A stretch of 5,418 bases of DNA, taken from the NCBI GenBank assembly GCA_002335115.1, contig DDCR01000161.1:1-5418 (forward strand), given 5' to 3'. Below the pieces are notes generated by a model. That model was given only the letters and a program-made list of their open reading frames with translations. It was not told the origin of the DNA and ran no database searches. Positions 1 to 5,418 of this stretch are shown here, one piece after another (position 1 is the first letter of the stretch; the number at the start of each line of letters is the position of its first letter). This DNA is from Oceanospirillaceae bacterium UBA2001 (GTDB lineage Bacteria > Pseudomonadota > Gammaproteobacteria > Pseudomonadales > Balneatricaceae). The translations under genes were made by a program, and so were the position numbers.

Positions 1-576
1 GGCTAAGGCCCAAAAATGAGGGGGTGTCCATGCATATATAATAAGTACCAGCAATAGCGCATTGGGTTCAACAGTTCCGGTGACTGCAGCCCAACCTAAT
101 AAAGGGGGCATCGCCCCAGCCATGCCCCCAATAACGATGTTTTGAGGCGTTGCACGCTTCAGGTAACCGGTGTAAATAAACGCATAACCAACCGAAGAAG
201 CGAGGGTTAACCAGGCCGTCATTGGATTGATAAAGATAAACAATATAGCCAGGCCAATGACGGTCAATACGACTGCAAAAACCAAGGCGTGCACTGGTTT
301 AACTTTGCCCTTTGCCACTGGACGATTATGGGTGCGGCCCATTTGCCCATCAATACGACGGTCTATGACATGATTAATGACAGCCGCGGCTCCAGACACC
401 ATGGCTATGCCTAAGTTACCCCAAAGCAAGATGGGCCAAGGCACCATGCCGGGCACAGCCATGAACATGCCAACCAATGACGTCAAGAGCATCAGTATGA
501 CGACATTGGGTTTACACATTTCATAATAATCACGCCAATTGATCTTCACTGGCGGTGCTGTGGCTTCAAAATTCAT
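1..576 (-). CDS. cyoE: Heme O synthase (protoheme IX farnesyltransferase), N-terminal two thirds, cut by window edge
   Basis: This membrane prenyltransferase of the UbiA family (also called CtaB) transfers a farnesyl group from farnesyl diphosphate to the vinyl group of heme B, giving heme O, the precursor of heme A. The frame is open for 192 codons from an ATG and runs off the left edge; the family is usually near 300 residues, so about one third is missing. Visible are the first Mg-diphosphate motif N68-x3-D72-x3-D76 (NHVIDRRID), the following RTHNRP stretch (81-86), the conserved [13 protein letters not shown] segment (150-163), and WTPPHFW (183-189). Hydrophobic helices lie near 25-42, 47-67, 95-115, 120-137 and 172-184. 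The start overlaps the end of ctaA by 11 bp, and a GAGGG Shine-Dalgarno sequence (584-588) lies 7 nt upstream of the ATG inside ctaA, so translation is probably coupled. Its product is the substrate of the neighbouring CtaA. The family assignment is secure; the second aspartate motif lies outside the window. Confidence 0.97.
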   Translation of the reverse strand, partial: MNFEATAPPVKINWRDYYEMCKPNVVILMLLTSLVGMFMAVPGMVPWPILLWGNLGIAMVSGAAAVINHVIDRRIDGQMGRTHNRPVAKGKVKPVHALVFAVVLTVIGLAILFIFINPMTAWLTLASSVGYAFIYTGYLKRATPQNIVIGGMAGAMPPLLGWAAVTGTVEPNALLLVLIIYAWTPPHFWALA

Positions 577-1612
577 TGAGGCGCCCTCGTTTTGAAAAGA
601 CAACATAAATAAGACTTAAGGTCAGAGCAAATAAGCATGCCCCACCAAAATTATGAGCCACTGCTACGGGCAGAGGTAGAAAGTAATAAATATTCGCCAC
701 TCCTAAACAAAACTGCACCGTAAACAAAATTAAAAATCCGACACCAAATTGACGCAGGCGACTGTCTTTTTGAGCGATCAATCGATAACTCATGACCAGT
801 AAGAACACACCCAAGATCAGTGCACCGTAACGGTGTAAAACATGGATCGCTTGACGGGCCTCACTATTCATCAGACCTCCCAAATAGTTGGGACCAATAG
901 ATTGCGTCAGATTAAAGCCCTGAGAAAAGTCCATTTCTGGCCACCAAGAGCCATTGCAATTAGGCAAATCCGAACAGGCCAAAGCGGCATAGTTAGAACT
1001 CATCCAACCACCCAAAAACACCTGAATGATAATCAAAACAGCGGCCATTATAGCCCATATACGCAACCGGCTATGGCTAATATTGGTTAAGGATAAGGGT
1101 TTCACCTTTTGCCCCATGCGTCGTAACTTTATCAGTAACACTGTGAGCAAGCTAGCCGTGATGAAACCACCCAACAAATGTGACGTGACTACTTGTGGCC
1201 ATAACTTCCAAGTCACTGTCCAAGCACCAAACGTGCCTTGCAGGATCACCATTGCTAATAAGTATTGGGTGAGCACAAATGGATAGAATAGACGTTTACG
1301 CTGGGACCAAGACGCTACGGCTAAAACTAAAATCACAAACCCGAGTGCAGTTGCAAAATAGCGGTGAATCATCTCCAACCAGCCCTTTCCAACCTCAACG
1401 GGTGCATCGGGGTAGAGGGCTTCAGCTGCAGAAATTTCTAAGCTGGTTTGGGGCACAACTAAAGAGCCATAACAGCCAGGCCAATCTGGACATCCTAGAC
1501 CCGCATCGGCCAGACGTGTCCAAGATCCTAAGACGATAACGCAGATGACTATCGCAAGCGATACATATGTTAGTAACAGACTCCACTGAGGCGCAGTAGT
1601 GTTCGTATTCAT
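566..1612 (-). CDS. ctaA: Heme A synthase (CtaA/COX15 family)
   Basis: CtaA oxidises the C8 methyl of heme O to a formyl group, making heme A for cytochrome aa3. The 348-residue product has the expected eight hydrophobic helices in two similar four-helix halves. The four family histidines are visible: H83 (EMIHRY, with E80), H145 ([10 protein letters not shown]), H260 (IHVLHRYGA) and H320 ([11 protein letters not shown]); in the family they form the two heme sites. Each half also carries an extracytoplasmic cysteine pair: C41/C47 (CPDWPGC) and C213/C219 (CSDLPNC). So this is the type with both Cys pairs, as in Bacillus CtaA, rather than the cysteine-poor alphaproteobacterial or mitochondrial type. 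The ATG is 8 bp after the stop of the Sco-like gene; no strong ribosome-binding site is seen (an AGGG lies 13 nt upstream), which fits translational coupling. The 3' end overlaps cyoE by 11 bp. Length and motifs are complete, and nothing suggests damage. Confidence 0.97.
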   Translation of the reverse strand: MNTNTTAPQWSLLLTYVSLAIVICVIVLGSWTRLADAGLGCPDWPGCYGSLVVPQTSLEISAAEALYPDAPVEVGKGWLEMIHRYFATALGFVILVLAVASWSQRKRLFYPFVLTQYLLAMVILQGTFGAWTVTWKLWPQVVTSHLLGGFITASLLTVLLIKLRRMGQKVKPLSLTNISHSRLRIWAIMAAVLIIIQVFLGGWMSSNYAALACSDLPNCNGSWWPEMDFSQGFNLTQSIGPNYLGGLMNSEARQAIHVLHRYGALILGVFLLVMSYRLIAQKDSRLRQFGVGFLILFTVQFCLGVANIYYFLPLPVAVAHNFGGACLFALTLSLIYVVFSKRGRLNEF

Positions 1613-1620
1613 AATATTTG

Positions 1621-2175
1621 TTACCCTATGTTTGAATTTTTGAGTAATTTCTTAAGGTCTTTTAACAGTTCTTTACCCACGAAGTCCTTACTGTAATACA
1701 TCATGATATTACCTAAGGGGTCTACCAAATAAATACCTTGCCCCTTTTTAAAGACTTCAGTTACTGAGCTCGTCAGTTGTATCAGAGCAGGATATTCTTG
1801 TTGCAACTGTGCATTGAGCACACCTGTCTGCCGCACCAACAAACGCGTAACCCGATGTGCTTCTTTGCCCAAAGCAATATTAATTTGCCGCAGCAAATGC
1901 GTTGCCTCTTGGCAGGATTTGTCACAGTTATTAGACGTTAAATAGACCACTAACCAGCGTTTTTCTGCCTCTTCCTGAGACCATGGCATCTCATTTTCAT
2001 CTAACAATTGGACTTGTTGTAACTGATTAGGTGGGAGTAGCAGTTGACCAAAATTGGTGCGCCCATCAGGCACTGCCCATAAGTTAAAATACATCACTAT
2101 CGCAATCATTAGTGGCACCGCAGTGACACCAAACACTGCGTACAAGGTGAAACGGTTGGTCTTTTTAGCACTCAT
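1621..2175 (-). CDS. Membrane-anchored Sco/thioredoxin-like protein of the cytochrome oxidase cluster
   Basis: This 184-residue protein has a short basic N-terminus, one membrane helix (about 9-32) and a soluble domain that should face the periplasm. The domain resembles the thioredoxin-like Sco/SenC fold: a strand WLVVYLT (74-80) leads into SNNCDKSCQ with C84 and C88 (CxxxC, the spacing of Sco copper sites), and a later IYLVDPLGN (148-156) matches the Sco 'YLxDPxG' strand-turn. In Sco proteins the third copper ligand is a His about eight residues before that Asp; by my hand alignment the position is K144 here, and no His lies nearby. It may therefore act as a thiol-disulfide reductant for copper-site cysteines rather than as a copper carrier; this is inference. 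The ATG overlaps the surf1 stop by one base (TAATG), and AAAAGG at 2183-2188 is a well-placed ribosome-binding site. Similar short proteins occur between SURF1 and CtaA in Pseudomonas-type cox clusters and are usually annotated as hypothetical. The gene is certain; the function is tentative. Confidence 0.85.
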   Translation of the reverse strand: MSAKKTNRFTLYAVFGVTAVPLMIAIVMYFNLWAVPDGRTNFGQLLLPPNQLQQVQLLDENEMPWSQEEAEKRWLVVYLTSNNCDKSCQEATHLLRQINIALGKEAHRVTRLLVRQTGVLNAQLQQEYPALIQLTSSVTEVFKKGQGIYLVDPLGNIMMYYSKDFVGKELLKDLKKLLKNSNIG

Positions 2176-2909
2176 TAATTTACCTTTTTAGTGTCAATAG
2201 GTGAATAAAAAACTCGATAAACATATAGCAAGATTAAAGTTAAAGCGAGGCCAAACCACTGCCAAGCATAGGCCAGATGCTTGGCATCAGAAATGCTACT
2301 AGCCCGCCAGTGTGGGGTTAGGGTCGCTTTACCTGGCGCATCCAGCATTAGTACCCAAGGCAACAAAGTACCTTCTATCACCGCCTTTAAATGATCTGCC
2401 ACTTCAGGTGGGGTGATGGACTGCACTAACTGTGGGTACTGATCTGTGTAAACATCCACACCTAACTGATAAGGATTAGCTTGCACGTTGACCAAGCGGC
2501 CAGTGAGTGACACCTCACCATCAATCCAATCTATCTTAGGCAACGGTTCTCTTTGGCCATAGGACGCAAACCAGCCCCGATTGACTAACAATAAATCCGT
2601 TCCCAAGTGAATTAGACCCACGGCATCATAGCCCACTTTACCCTTGACCACTTGATTGTCCTTGAACCAAATAAAGGGCTTGATAAAGCGACTATTCAAT
2701 GTCACTCTTTGCAAGTTCTTTAGTGAACCTGCGAGCAAGTCCTGTCCTAGAGTCAAAGTGATCGGTTGTTCTAAGGCTGCTAAGTTTGCCTCTAATTGTT
2801 GCTTTTGATCCGCTCTATCGAGCTGCCAAAATCCTAAGCTAACGGTCAATGGCAAAAAGAACACTGTAAAAATTGAGATTGCCCAATAATGCTGCAGTCG
2901 TTTTATCAT
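2175..2909 (-). CDS. SURF1 family cytochrome oxidase biogenesis protein
   Basis: SURF1 (Shy1 in yeast, Surf1c/Surf1q in Paracoccus) is an inner-membrane assembly factor that binds heme A and helps insert it into subunit I. The 244-residue product has the family layout: an N-terminal helix (about 8-26) ending in LGFWQLDRADQK (25-36), a large periplasmic domain with LLLVNRGWF (106-114), and a C-terminal helix (about 215-233) preceded by KHLAYAWQWFG (210-220), the family's signature H-x2-Y-x-x-QW. Length is normal for bacterial members. The ATG gives a start right before the first helix, but there is no good Shine-Dalgarno sequence upstream. The gene is the first of the leftward group surf1, Sco-like gene, ctaA, cyoE. 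It starts 44 bp from the divergent DUF2909 gene, so a promoter must be in or next to that gap. Its stop codon shares one base with the next start. Confidence 0.96.
   Translation of the reverse strand: MIKRLQHYWAISIFTVFFLPLTVSLGFWQLDRADQKQQLEANLAALEQPITLTLGQDLLAGSLKNLQRVTLNSRFIKPFIWFKDNQVVKGKVGYDAVGLIHLGTDLLLVNRGWFASYGQREPLPKIDWIDGEVSLTGRLVNVQANPYQLGVDVYTDQYPQLVQSITPPEVADHLKAVIEGTLLPWVLMLDAPGKATLTPHWRASSISDAKHLAYAWQWFGLALTLILLYVYRVFYSPIDTKKVN
2183..2188 (-). promoter_or_regulatory. Ribosome-binding site of the Sco-like gene
   Basis: On the minus strand AAAAGG is followed by 7 nt and then the ATG at 2175-2173. It lies inside the last codons of surf1 and supports the ATG that overlaps the surf1 stop codon by one base. 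Confidence 0.6.
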
Positions 2910-2953
2910 TAGTATAGTTACGCCTAATTAACACACTTAATGAGACCCATTTT
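2910..2953. promoter_or_regulatory. Short divergent intergenic region, likely promoters for surf1 group and DUF2909 gene
   Basis: These 44 bp separate two start codons that point away from each other. Because a terminator lies upstream at 3193-3223, the surf1 group needs its own promoter here or within the DUF2909 coding region. Two overlapping -10-like hexamers exist: TATAGT on the plus strand (2913-2918) and TATACT on the minus strand (2916-2911). The plus one would start RNA near 2925, giving a leader of about 29 nt. The minus one would start RNA at or inside the surf1 start codon, so it would be leaderless or is not the real promoter. No convincing -35 box was found for either. The need for a promoter is well argued; the exact boxes are weak. 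Confidence 0.4.
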
Positions 2954-3169
2954 ATGATCAAAATCGTCATCATCATCGTCTTACTGCTAGCCCTTATTAG
3001 CCTAGCCAGTGGTTTCTTTTTCCTAATTAAGGACGGGTCTAAGTCAACCCGCTTATTGACCTCGTTAAAATACCGCATTTCCCTAACCGTCATTCTGATT
3101 GTATTGGTAACCTACGGATTTTGGAGTGGTCAGCTGGTCACTTATTCTCCATGGGCCAATATTCATTAA
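2954..3169 (+). CDS. Small twin transmembrane protein, DUF2909 family
   Basis: This 71-residue protein has two hydrophobic helices (about 3-24 and 42-58) joined by a short polar loop. The features typical of DUF2909 are visible: SGFFFLIKD (19-27) ending the first helix, then a Ser/Lys/Arg-rich loop (28-38) and LKYRISLTVILI (38-49) starting the second helix. The family's function is not established; its members often lie beside coxC and SURF1 genes, which suggests a role in oxidase assembly or stability, but this is inference. It is the only plus-strand gene of the window: it converges on coxC, with a shared terminator between them, and diverges from surf1. The ATG at 2954 is chosen because it immediately precedes the first helix; the ribosome-binding site is poor. 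The minus-strand reading frame over the same DNA gives a charged non-membrane-like product and is a shadow. Confidence 0.88.
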   Translation: MIKIVIIIVLLLALISLASGFFFLIKDGSKSTRLLTSLKYRISLTVILIVLVTYGFWSGQLVTYSPWANIH

Positions 3170-3192
3170 CACATAATCGCAGTCTTAGAAGG

Positions 3193-3223
3193 AAAAAAGG
3201 CAGCAATTAAGCTGCCTTTTTTT
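3193..3223. terminator. Bidirectional rho-independent terminator between DUF2909 gene and coxC
   Basis: A GGCAGC/GCTGCC stem (3199-3204 with 3211-3216) closes a 6-nt loop AATTAA. It is flanked by six A's on the left (3193-3198) and seven T's on the right (3217-3223), which extend the pairing to about 12 bp and give a U-run in RNA of either direction. It begins 23 nt after the DUF2909 stop codon and 17 nt after the coxC stop codon, so it can end transcripts of both convergent genes. This would separate the structural oxidase genes from the surf1 group. Confidence 0.92.
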
Positions 3224-3239
3224 AATTCTCAAAAAAGGC

Positions 3240-4124
3240 TTACATGATATAAACGAATAAGAACAAACCGACCCAAACCATATCGACAAAGTGCCAATAC
3301 CAAGCCGCTGCCTCAAAACCAAAGTGTTGTTCTGGGGTAAAGTGCCCTTTGCAAATACGCAACCAAATGATGAATAAGATGAATGCACCGATCGTCACGT
3401 GCACACCATGAAACCCAGTCAACATAAAGAATGTGGAGCCATAAATGCCTGATTCAAGGGTTAGGCCTAATTCAGTGTAAGCTTCGATGTATTCCAGCAC
3501 TTGGTAATAAACAAAAATCGCGCCTAAAACTACCGTCAAACCAAGCCAAAAAATAGTGCGCCCACGGTGCATTGCCCGAAGGGCATGGTGGGCAATGGTC
3601 AAGGTAACACTCGAAGACATGAGCAGGACCGTATTCAACAGCGGAATATGCCAAGGATCAATCACCCCTTTAGGCCCCGGTAATGATGGATCTGGGTTGT
3701 TGAACATAGGCCAAGCGTAATCAAAACTTGGCCACAACATGTGGCTTGAGCCCTTGTCACCCTGGCCGTCTAACCAAGGCCCTGCCCACTGCCGCACATA
3801 AAGCAACACACCAAAGAAGGCCGCAAAAAACATGACTTCTGAAAAAATGAACCAACTCATGCCCCAGCGGAACGACTGGTCCATTTGAGGGCTGTACATA
3901 CCCGCCCTACTTTCCACGACCACTTTACTAAACCAGTTAAAGAGTACGAAGGCTAATAACAAAGTACCAACTAAGAATACCAAATGAGGGAAGGCATAGC
4001 CTACCCCACCTGAACTCATGTGGTTCATCATACCACCGCCACCAGCGGCCATACCGATTAAACCAAAGCTTGCCACAATTGGAAAATAACTACTATCTGG
4101 TACGTAATAACTCGATGTTGCCAT
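3240..4124 (-). CDS. coxC: Cytochrome c oxidase subunit III
   Basis: Subunit III (also CtaE) binds subunit I in the inner membrane, stabilises the active site during turnover and helps proton uptake into the D path; it carries no metal. The 294-residue product has the length and seven-helix pattern of bacterial subunit III. Signatures are RWGMSWFIFSEVMFFAAFF (86-104) with the conserved membrane glutamate E96, the TGFHGVHVTIG segment (236-246), and the C-terminal FEAAAWYWHFVDMVWVGLF (270-288). A Gly/Met-rich stretch (28-42, with GGGGMMNHM) follows the first hydrophobic segment, and a Pro-rich loop (about 132-160) separates the two-helix and five-helix parts. The ATG is supported by AGGGAG at 4131-4136, 6 nt upstream. 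It lies 71 bp downstream of ctaG and 17 nt upstream of a strong terminator, so it is probably the last gene of the structural transcription unit. Confidence 0.98.
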   Translation of the reverse strand: MATSSYYVPDSSYFPIVASFGLIGMAAGGGGMMNHMSSGGVGYAFPHLVFLVGTLLLAFVLFNWFSKVVVESRAGMYSPQMDQSFRWGMSWFIFSEVMFFAAFFGVLLYVRQWAGPWLDGQGDKGSSHMLWPSFDYAWPMFNNPDPSLPGPKGVIDPWHIPLLNTVLLMSSSVTLTIAHHALRAMHRGRTIFWLGLTVVLGAIFVYYQVLEYIEAYTELGLTLESGIYGSTFFMLTGFHGVHVTIGAFILFIIWLRICKGHFTPEQHFGFEAAAWYWHFVDMVWVGLFLFVYIM

Positions 4125-4130
4125 GTATCG

Positions 4131-4136
4131 CTCCCT
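4131..4136 (-). promoter_or_regulatory. Ribosome-binding site of coxC
   Basis: On the minus strand AGGGAG is followed by 6 nt and the ATG at 4124-4122. It is the strongest Shine-Dalgarno sequence in the window and fixes the coxC start. It fits a gene that is not coupled to its upstream neighbour and is needed in high amount. Confidence 0.75.
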
Positions 4137-4195
4137 GGTCGAGGACTTATCATTGATCCGTGTGTTACGGCTTAAATTTTATTTCTACGCTTCTA

Positions 4196-4753
4196 CTATT
4201 CAGCAAAAGCACCTGCATCAAATAACGTGTAGGACATAGTGACTGTGCGCACATGATCAGGAAGGTCTGGGTCTAAAGAGAAAATGAGGGGCATATTACG
4301 CCCTTCTCCCGCCTTTAACTTCTGCTGATCGAAGCAAAAACATTCTGTCTTTTGCACATACTGGGCTGCTTCAGAGGGCGATACACTTGGCACCGCCTGC
4401 CCCACCATATCATTTTGCGTTGGGTTGAACGCCCAAAACGCTACTTGCGTCCATGCTCCTGGGTGAATCTCTACTTCTTCTTGTAAAGTCTCAAACTCCC
4501 ATGGCATGCCGTCGTTATTGGTTGTTATAAACTGCACTTTAATCGTGCGGCTAGTATCAACCCATTGTTCAACTTTTTCCACCTGGCCTGCCGTTTTACC
4601 ATTAATACCAGCGAACTCACAAAATACATCGTATAAAGGTACCAAGGCAAAACCAAAGCCAAACATCGCTATGGCCGCTAGTACTAACTTTAAAGCCGTA
4701 TTACTCGGTTTTGGTCCGGATTGGGTACCGGACTCTGGTAGTTTTGAGGTCAT
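4196..4753 (-). CDS. ctaG: Cytochrome c oxidase assembly protein CtaG/Cox11 (CuB copper chaperone)
   Basis: Cox11 is a membrane-anchored periplasmic copper protein that delivers Cu(I) to the CuB site of subunit I. The 185-residue product has a short polar N-terminus, one helix (about 20-40), then the conserved VPLYDVFCEFAGINGKT (38-54) with C45. The copper motif CFCF is at 138-141 (C138, C140), inside KTECFCFDQQ. The C-terminal part has the family's PLIFSLDPDLPD (155-166) and TVTMSYTLFDA (170-180). All three cysteines expected for copper binding and transfer are present and the length is normal. The name CtaG here means the Cox11 family, not the unrelated multi-helix CtaG of Bacillus. It starts 20 bp after subunit I, its client, with only a weak ribosome-binding site, and ends 71 bp before coxC. 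Confidence 0.97.
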   Translation of the reverse strand: MTSKLPESGTQSGPKPSNTALKLVLAAIAMFGFGFALVPLYDVFCEFAGINGKTAGQVEKVEQWVDTSRTIKVQFITTNNDGMPWEFETLQEEVEIHPGAWTQVAFWAFNPTQNDMVGQAVPSVSPSEAAQYVQKTECFCFDQQKLKAGEGRNMPLIFSLDPDLPDHVRTVTMSYTLFDAGAFAE

Positions 4754-4773
4754 TTAAGTTAATGTGTCTCACT

Positions 4774-5418
4774 TTACTTAACGTGTGGTGGTTCAGCAAA
4801 AGTATGATAAGGCGCTGGCGAAGGAATCGTCCACTCCAAGCCTTCCGCACCTTCCCACACTTTATCTGTGGCTTTTTCACCACCACGAATGGTCTTAATC
4901 AATAAGAATAAGAACACCAGCTGTGACAATCCAAAGATAAACGCACCCACCGTAGCGATGGCATTAAAGTCTGCGAACTGCAGGGCGTAATCAGGGATTC
5001 TGCGTGGCATACCCGCTAGGCCCACAAAATGCATAGGGAAGAAAGTCACGTTGACACCAATGAATGACATCCAAAAGTGAAACTTTCCTAACTTCTCACT
5101 GTAATAGTTGCCAGTCCACTTTGGTAGCCAATAATAGACGCCTGCAATAATGCCAAATAAGGCACCGGGTACCAGCACATAGTGGAAGTGAGCCACAACA
5201 AAATAGGTGTCATGGTATTGGAAGTCTGCAGGAGCAATGGCAAGCATTAAGCCCGAGAAACCACCAATAGTGAACAGCACGACAAAGGCCAAGGCAAATA
5301 GCATAGGCGTTTCAAAGGTCATTGACCCTCTGAACATCGTTGACACCCAGTTGAATACTTTCACCCCTGTAGGGATAGCGATCAGCATCGTAGCGTACAT
5401 AAAGAAGAGTTCAGCTTG
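4774..5418 (-). CDS. ctaD: Cytochrome c oxidase subunit I, C-terminal part, cut by window edge
   Basis: Subunit I (also CoxA) is the catalytic heme-copper subunit that reduces oxygen and pumps protons. The 214 residues seen are roughly the last 40 per cent of a protein usually near 530 residues; the frame is open to the right edge (first codons read QAELFF), so the internal ATG at 5400 is not the start. In fragment numbering, the K-channel residues T17 and K20 lie in IPTGVKVFNW, the Mg/propionate-region pair H69-D70 in QYHDTYF, the heme a3 ligand H77 and heme a ligand H79 in VVAHFHYV, and R139-R140, which contact heme propionates, in MPRRIPDY. The CuB histidines and the cross-linked tyrosine are upstream, outside the window. 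The tail ends in EWTIPSPAPYHTFAEPP, typical of proteobacterial aa3 subunit I. The K-channel motif and helix spacing mark it as an A-type oxidase, not cbb3. It is followed closely by ctaG. Confidence 0.98.
   Translation of the reverse strand, partial: QAELFFMYATMLIAIPTGVKVFNWVSTMFRGSMTFETPMLFALAFVVLFTIGGFSGLMLAIAPADFQYHDTYFVVAHFHYVLVPGALFGIIAGVYYWLPKWTGNYYSEKLGKFHFWMSFIGVNVTFFPMHFVGLAGMPRRIPDYALQFADFNAIATVGAFIFGLSQLVFLFLLIKTIRGGEKATDKVWEGAEGLEWTIPSPAPYHTFAEPPHVK

Noticed and set aside
842..1539. Three overlapping plus-strand open frames (842-1090, 1026-1286, 1279-1539)
   Set aside because: They lie antisense to ctaA, which has complete family motifs. Their translations show no domain, no membrane pattern and no proper start context.
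2954..2980. ATC/GTC-rich near-repeat at the start of the DUF2909 gene
   Set aside because: It encodes the Ile/Val-rich first membrane helix (IVIIIV), which explains the repetition.
2839..3093. Minus-strand frame of 84 codons spanning the surf1 start and the DUF2909 gene
   Set aside because: It overlaps the surf1 start in another frame and lies antisense to DUF2909. Its sequence has no recognisable feature, whereas both overlapped genes match known families.
3185..3654. Minus-strand frames 3185-3388 and 3472-3654 within coxC
   Set aside because: These are out-of-frame shadows of coxC; the first also runs through the terminator hairpin.
4160..4172. CCGT/ACGG inverted repeat (minus strand) in the ctaG-coxC gap, considered as a terminator or operator
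   Set aside because: The stem is only 4 bp with no following T-run; this is expected by chance.
4506..4905. Plus-strand frames 4506-4757 and 4711-4905 and minus-strand frame 4701-4886
   Set aside because: They are antisense or out of frame to ctaG and ctaD and have no domain or ribosome-binding site.
1..5418. An undescribed defence, mobile or biosynthetic system
   Set aside because: All sizeable frames belong to a known aa3 oxidase biogenesis cluster. No transposase, integrase, repeat array, tRNA or composition break was seen.

Overview
The window carries part of an aa3-type cytochrome c oxidase gene cluster from a bacterium, most likely a gammaproteobacterium of moderate G+C content (mid-40s per cent by eye). 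The order (read along the minus strand) is oxidase subunit I, Cox11/CtaG, subunit III, then SURF1, a small Sco-like protein, heme A synthase and heme O synthase. A small DUF2909-type two-helix membrane protein gene sits on the plus strand between subunit III and SURF1. This order, and the wording of motifs such as AELFFMYATMLIAIPTGVK in subunit I, are typical of Gammaproteobacteria such as Pseudomonas and marine Alteromonadales/Oceanospirillales. I cannot name a genus.

Layout from high to low coordinates. At 5418-4774 is the C-terminal part of subunit I (ctaD/coxA), cut by the window edge. The copper chaperone ctaG/cox11 (4753-4196) follows after 20 bp. A 71-bp gap precedes subunit III (ctaE/coxC, 4124-3240). 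A strong hairpin with A- and T-runs on its two sides (3193-3223) looks like a bidirectional terminator. It lies between coxC and the convergent DUF2909 gene (2954-3169, plus strand). Only 44 bp separate the DUF2909 start from the divergent surf1 start. From there surf1 (2909-2175), the Sco-like gene (2175-1621), ctaA (1612-566) and cyoE/ctaB (576-1, cut by the window edge) are packed with overlaps or an 8-bp gap, as in one operon.

The genes form one biogenesis pathway. CyoE farnesylates heme B to heme O, and CtaA oxidises heme O to heme A. SURF1 helps place heme A in subunit I, and Cox11 delivers copper to CuB in subunit I. The Sco-like protein probably acts in periplasmic thiol or copper chemistry. 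Subunits I and III are the enzyme itself; subunit II would be expected just upstream, outside the window. The terminator suggests two transcription units: structural subunits plus ctaG, and heme/assembly factors.

No RNA gene, mobile element, CRISPR array or phage feature was seen. Nothing here is an undescribed system. The least understood elements are the DUF2909 gene, the Sco-like protein with an incomplete metal site, and the short divergent promoter region.
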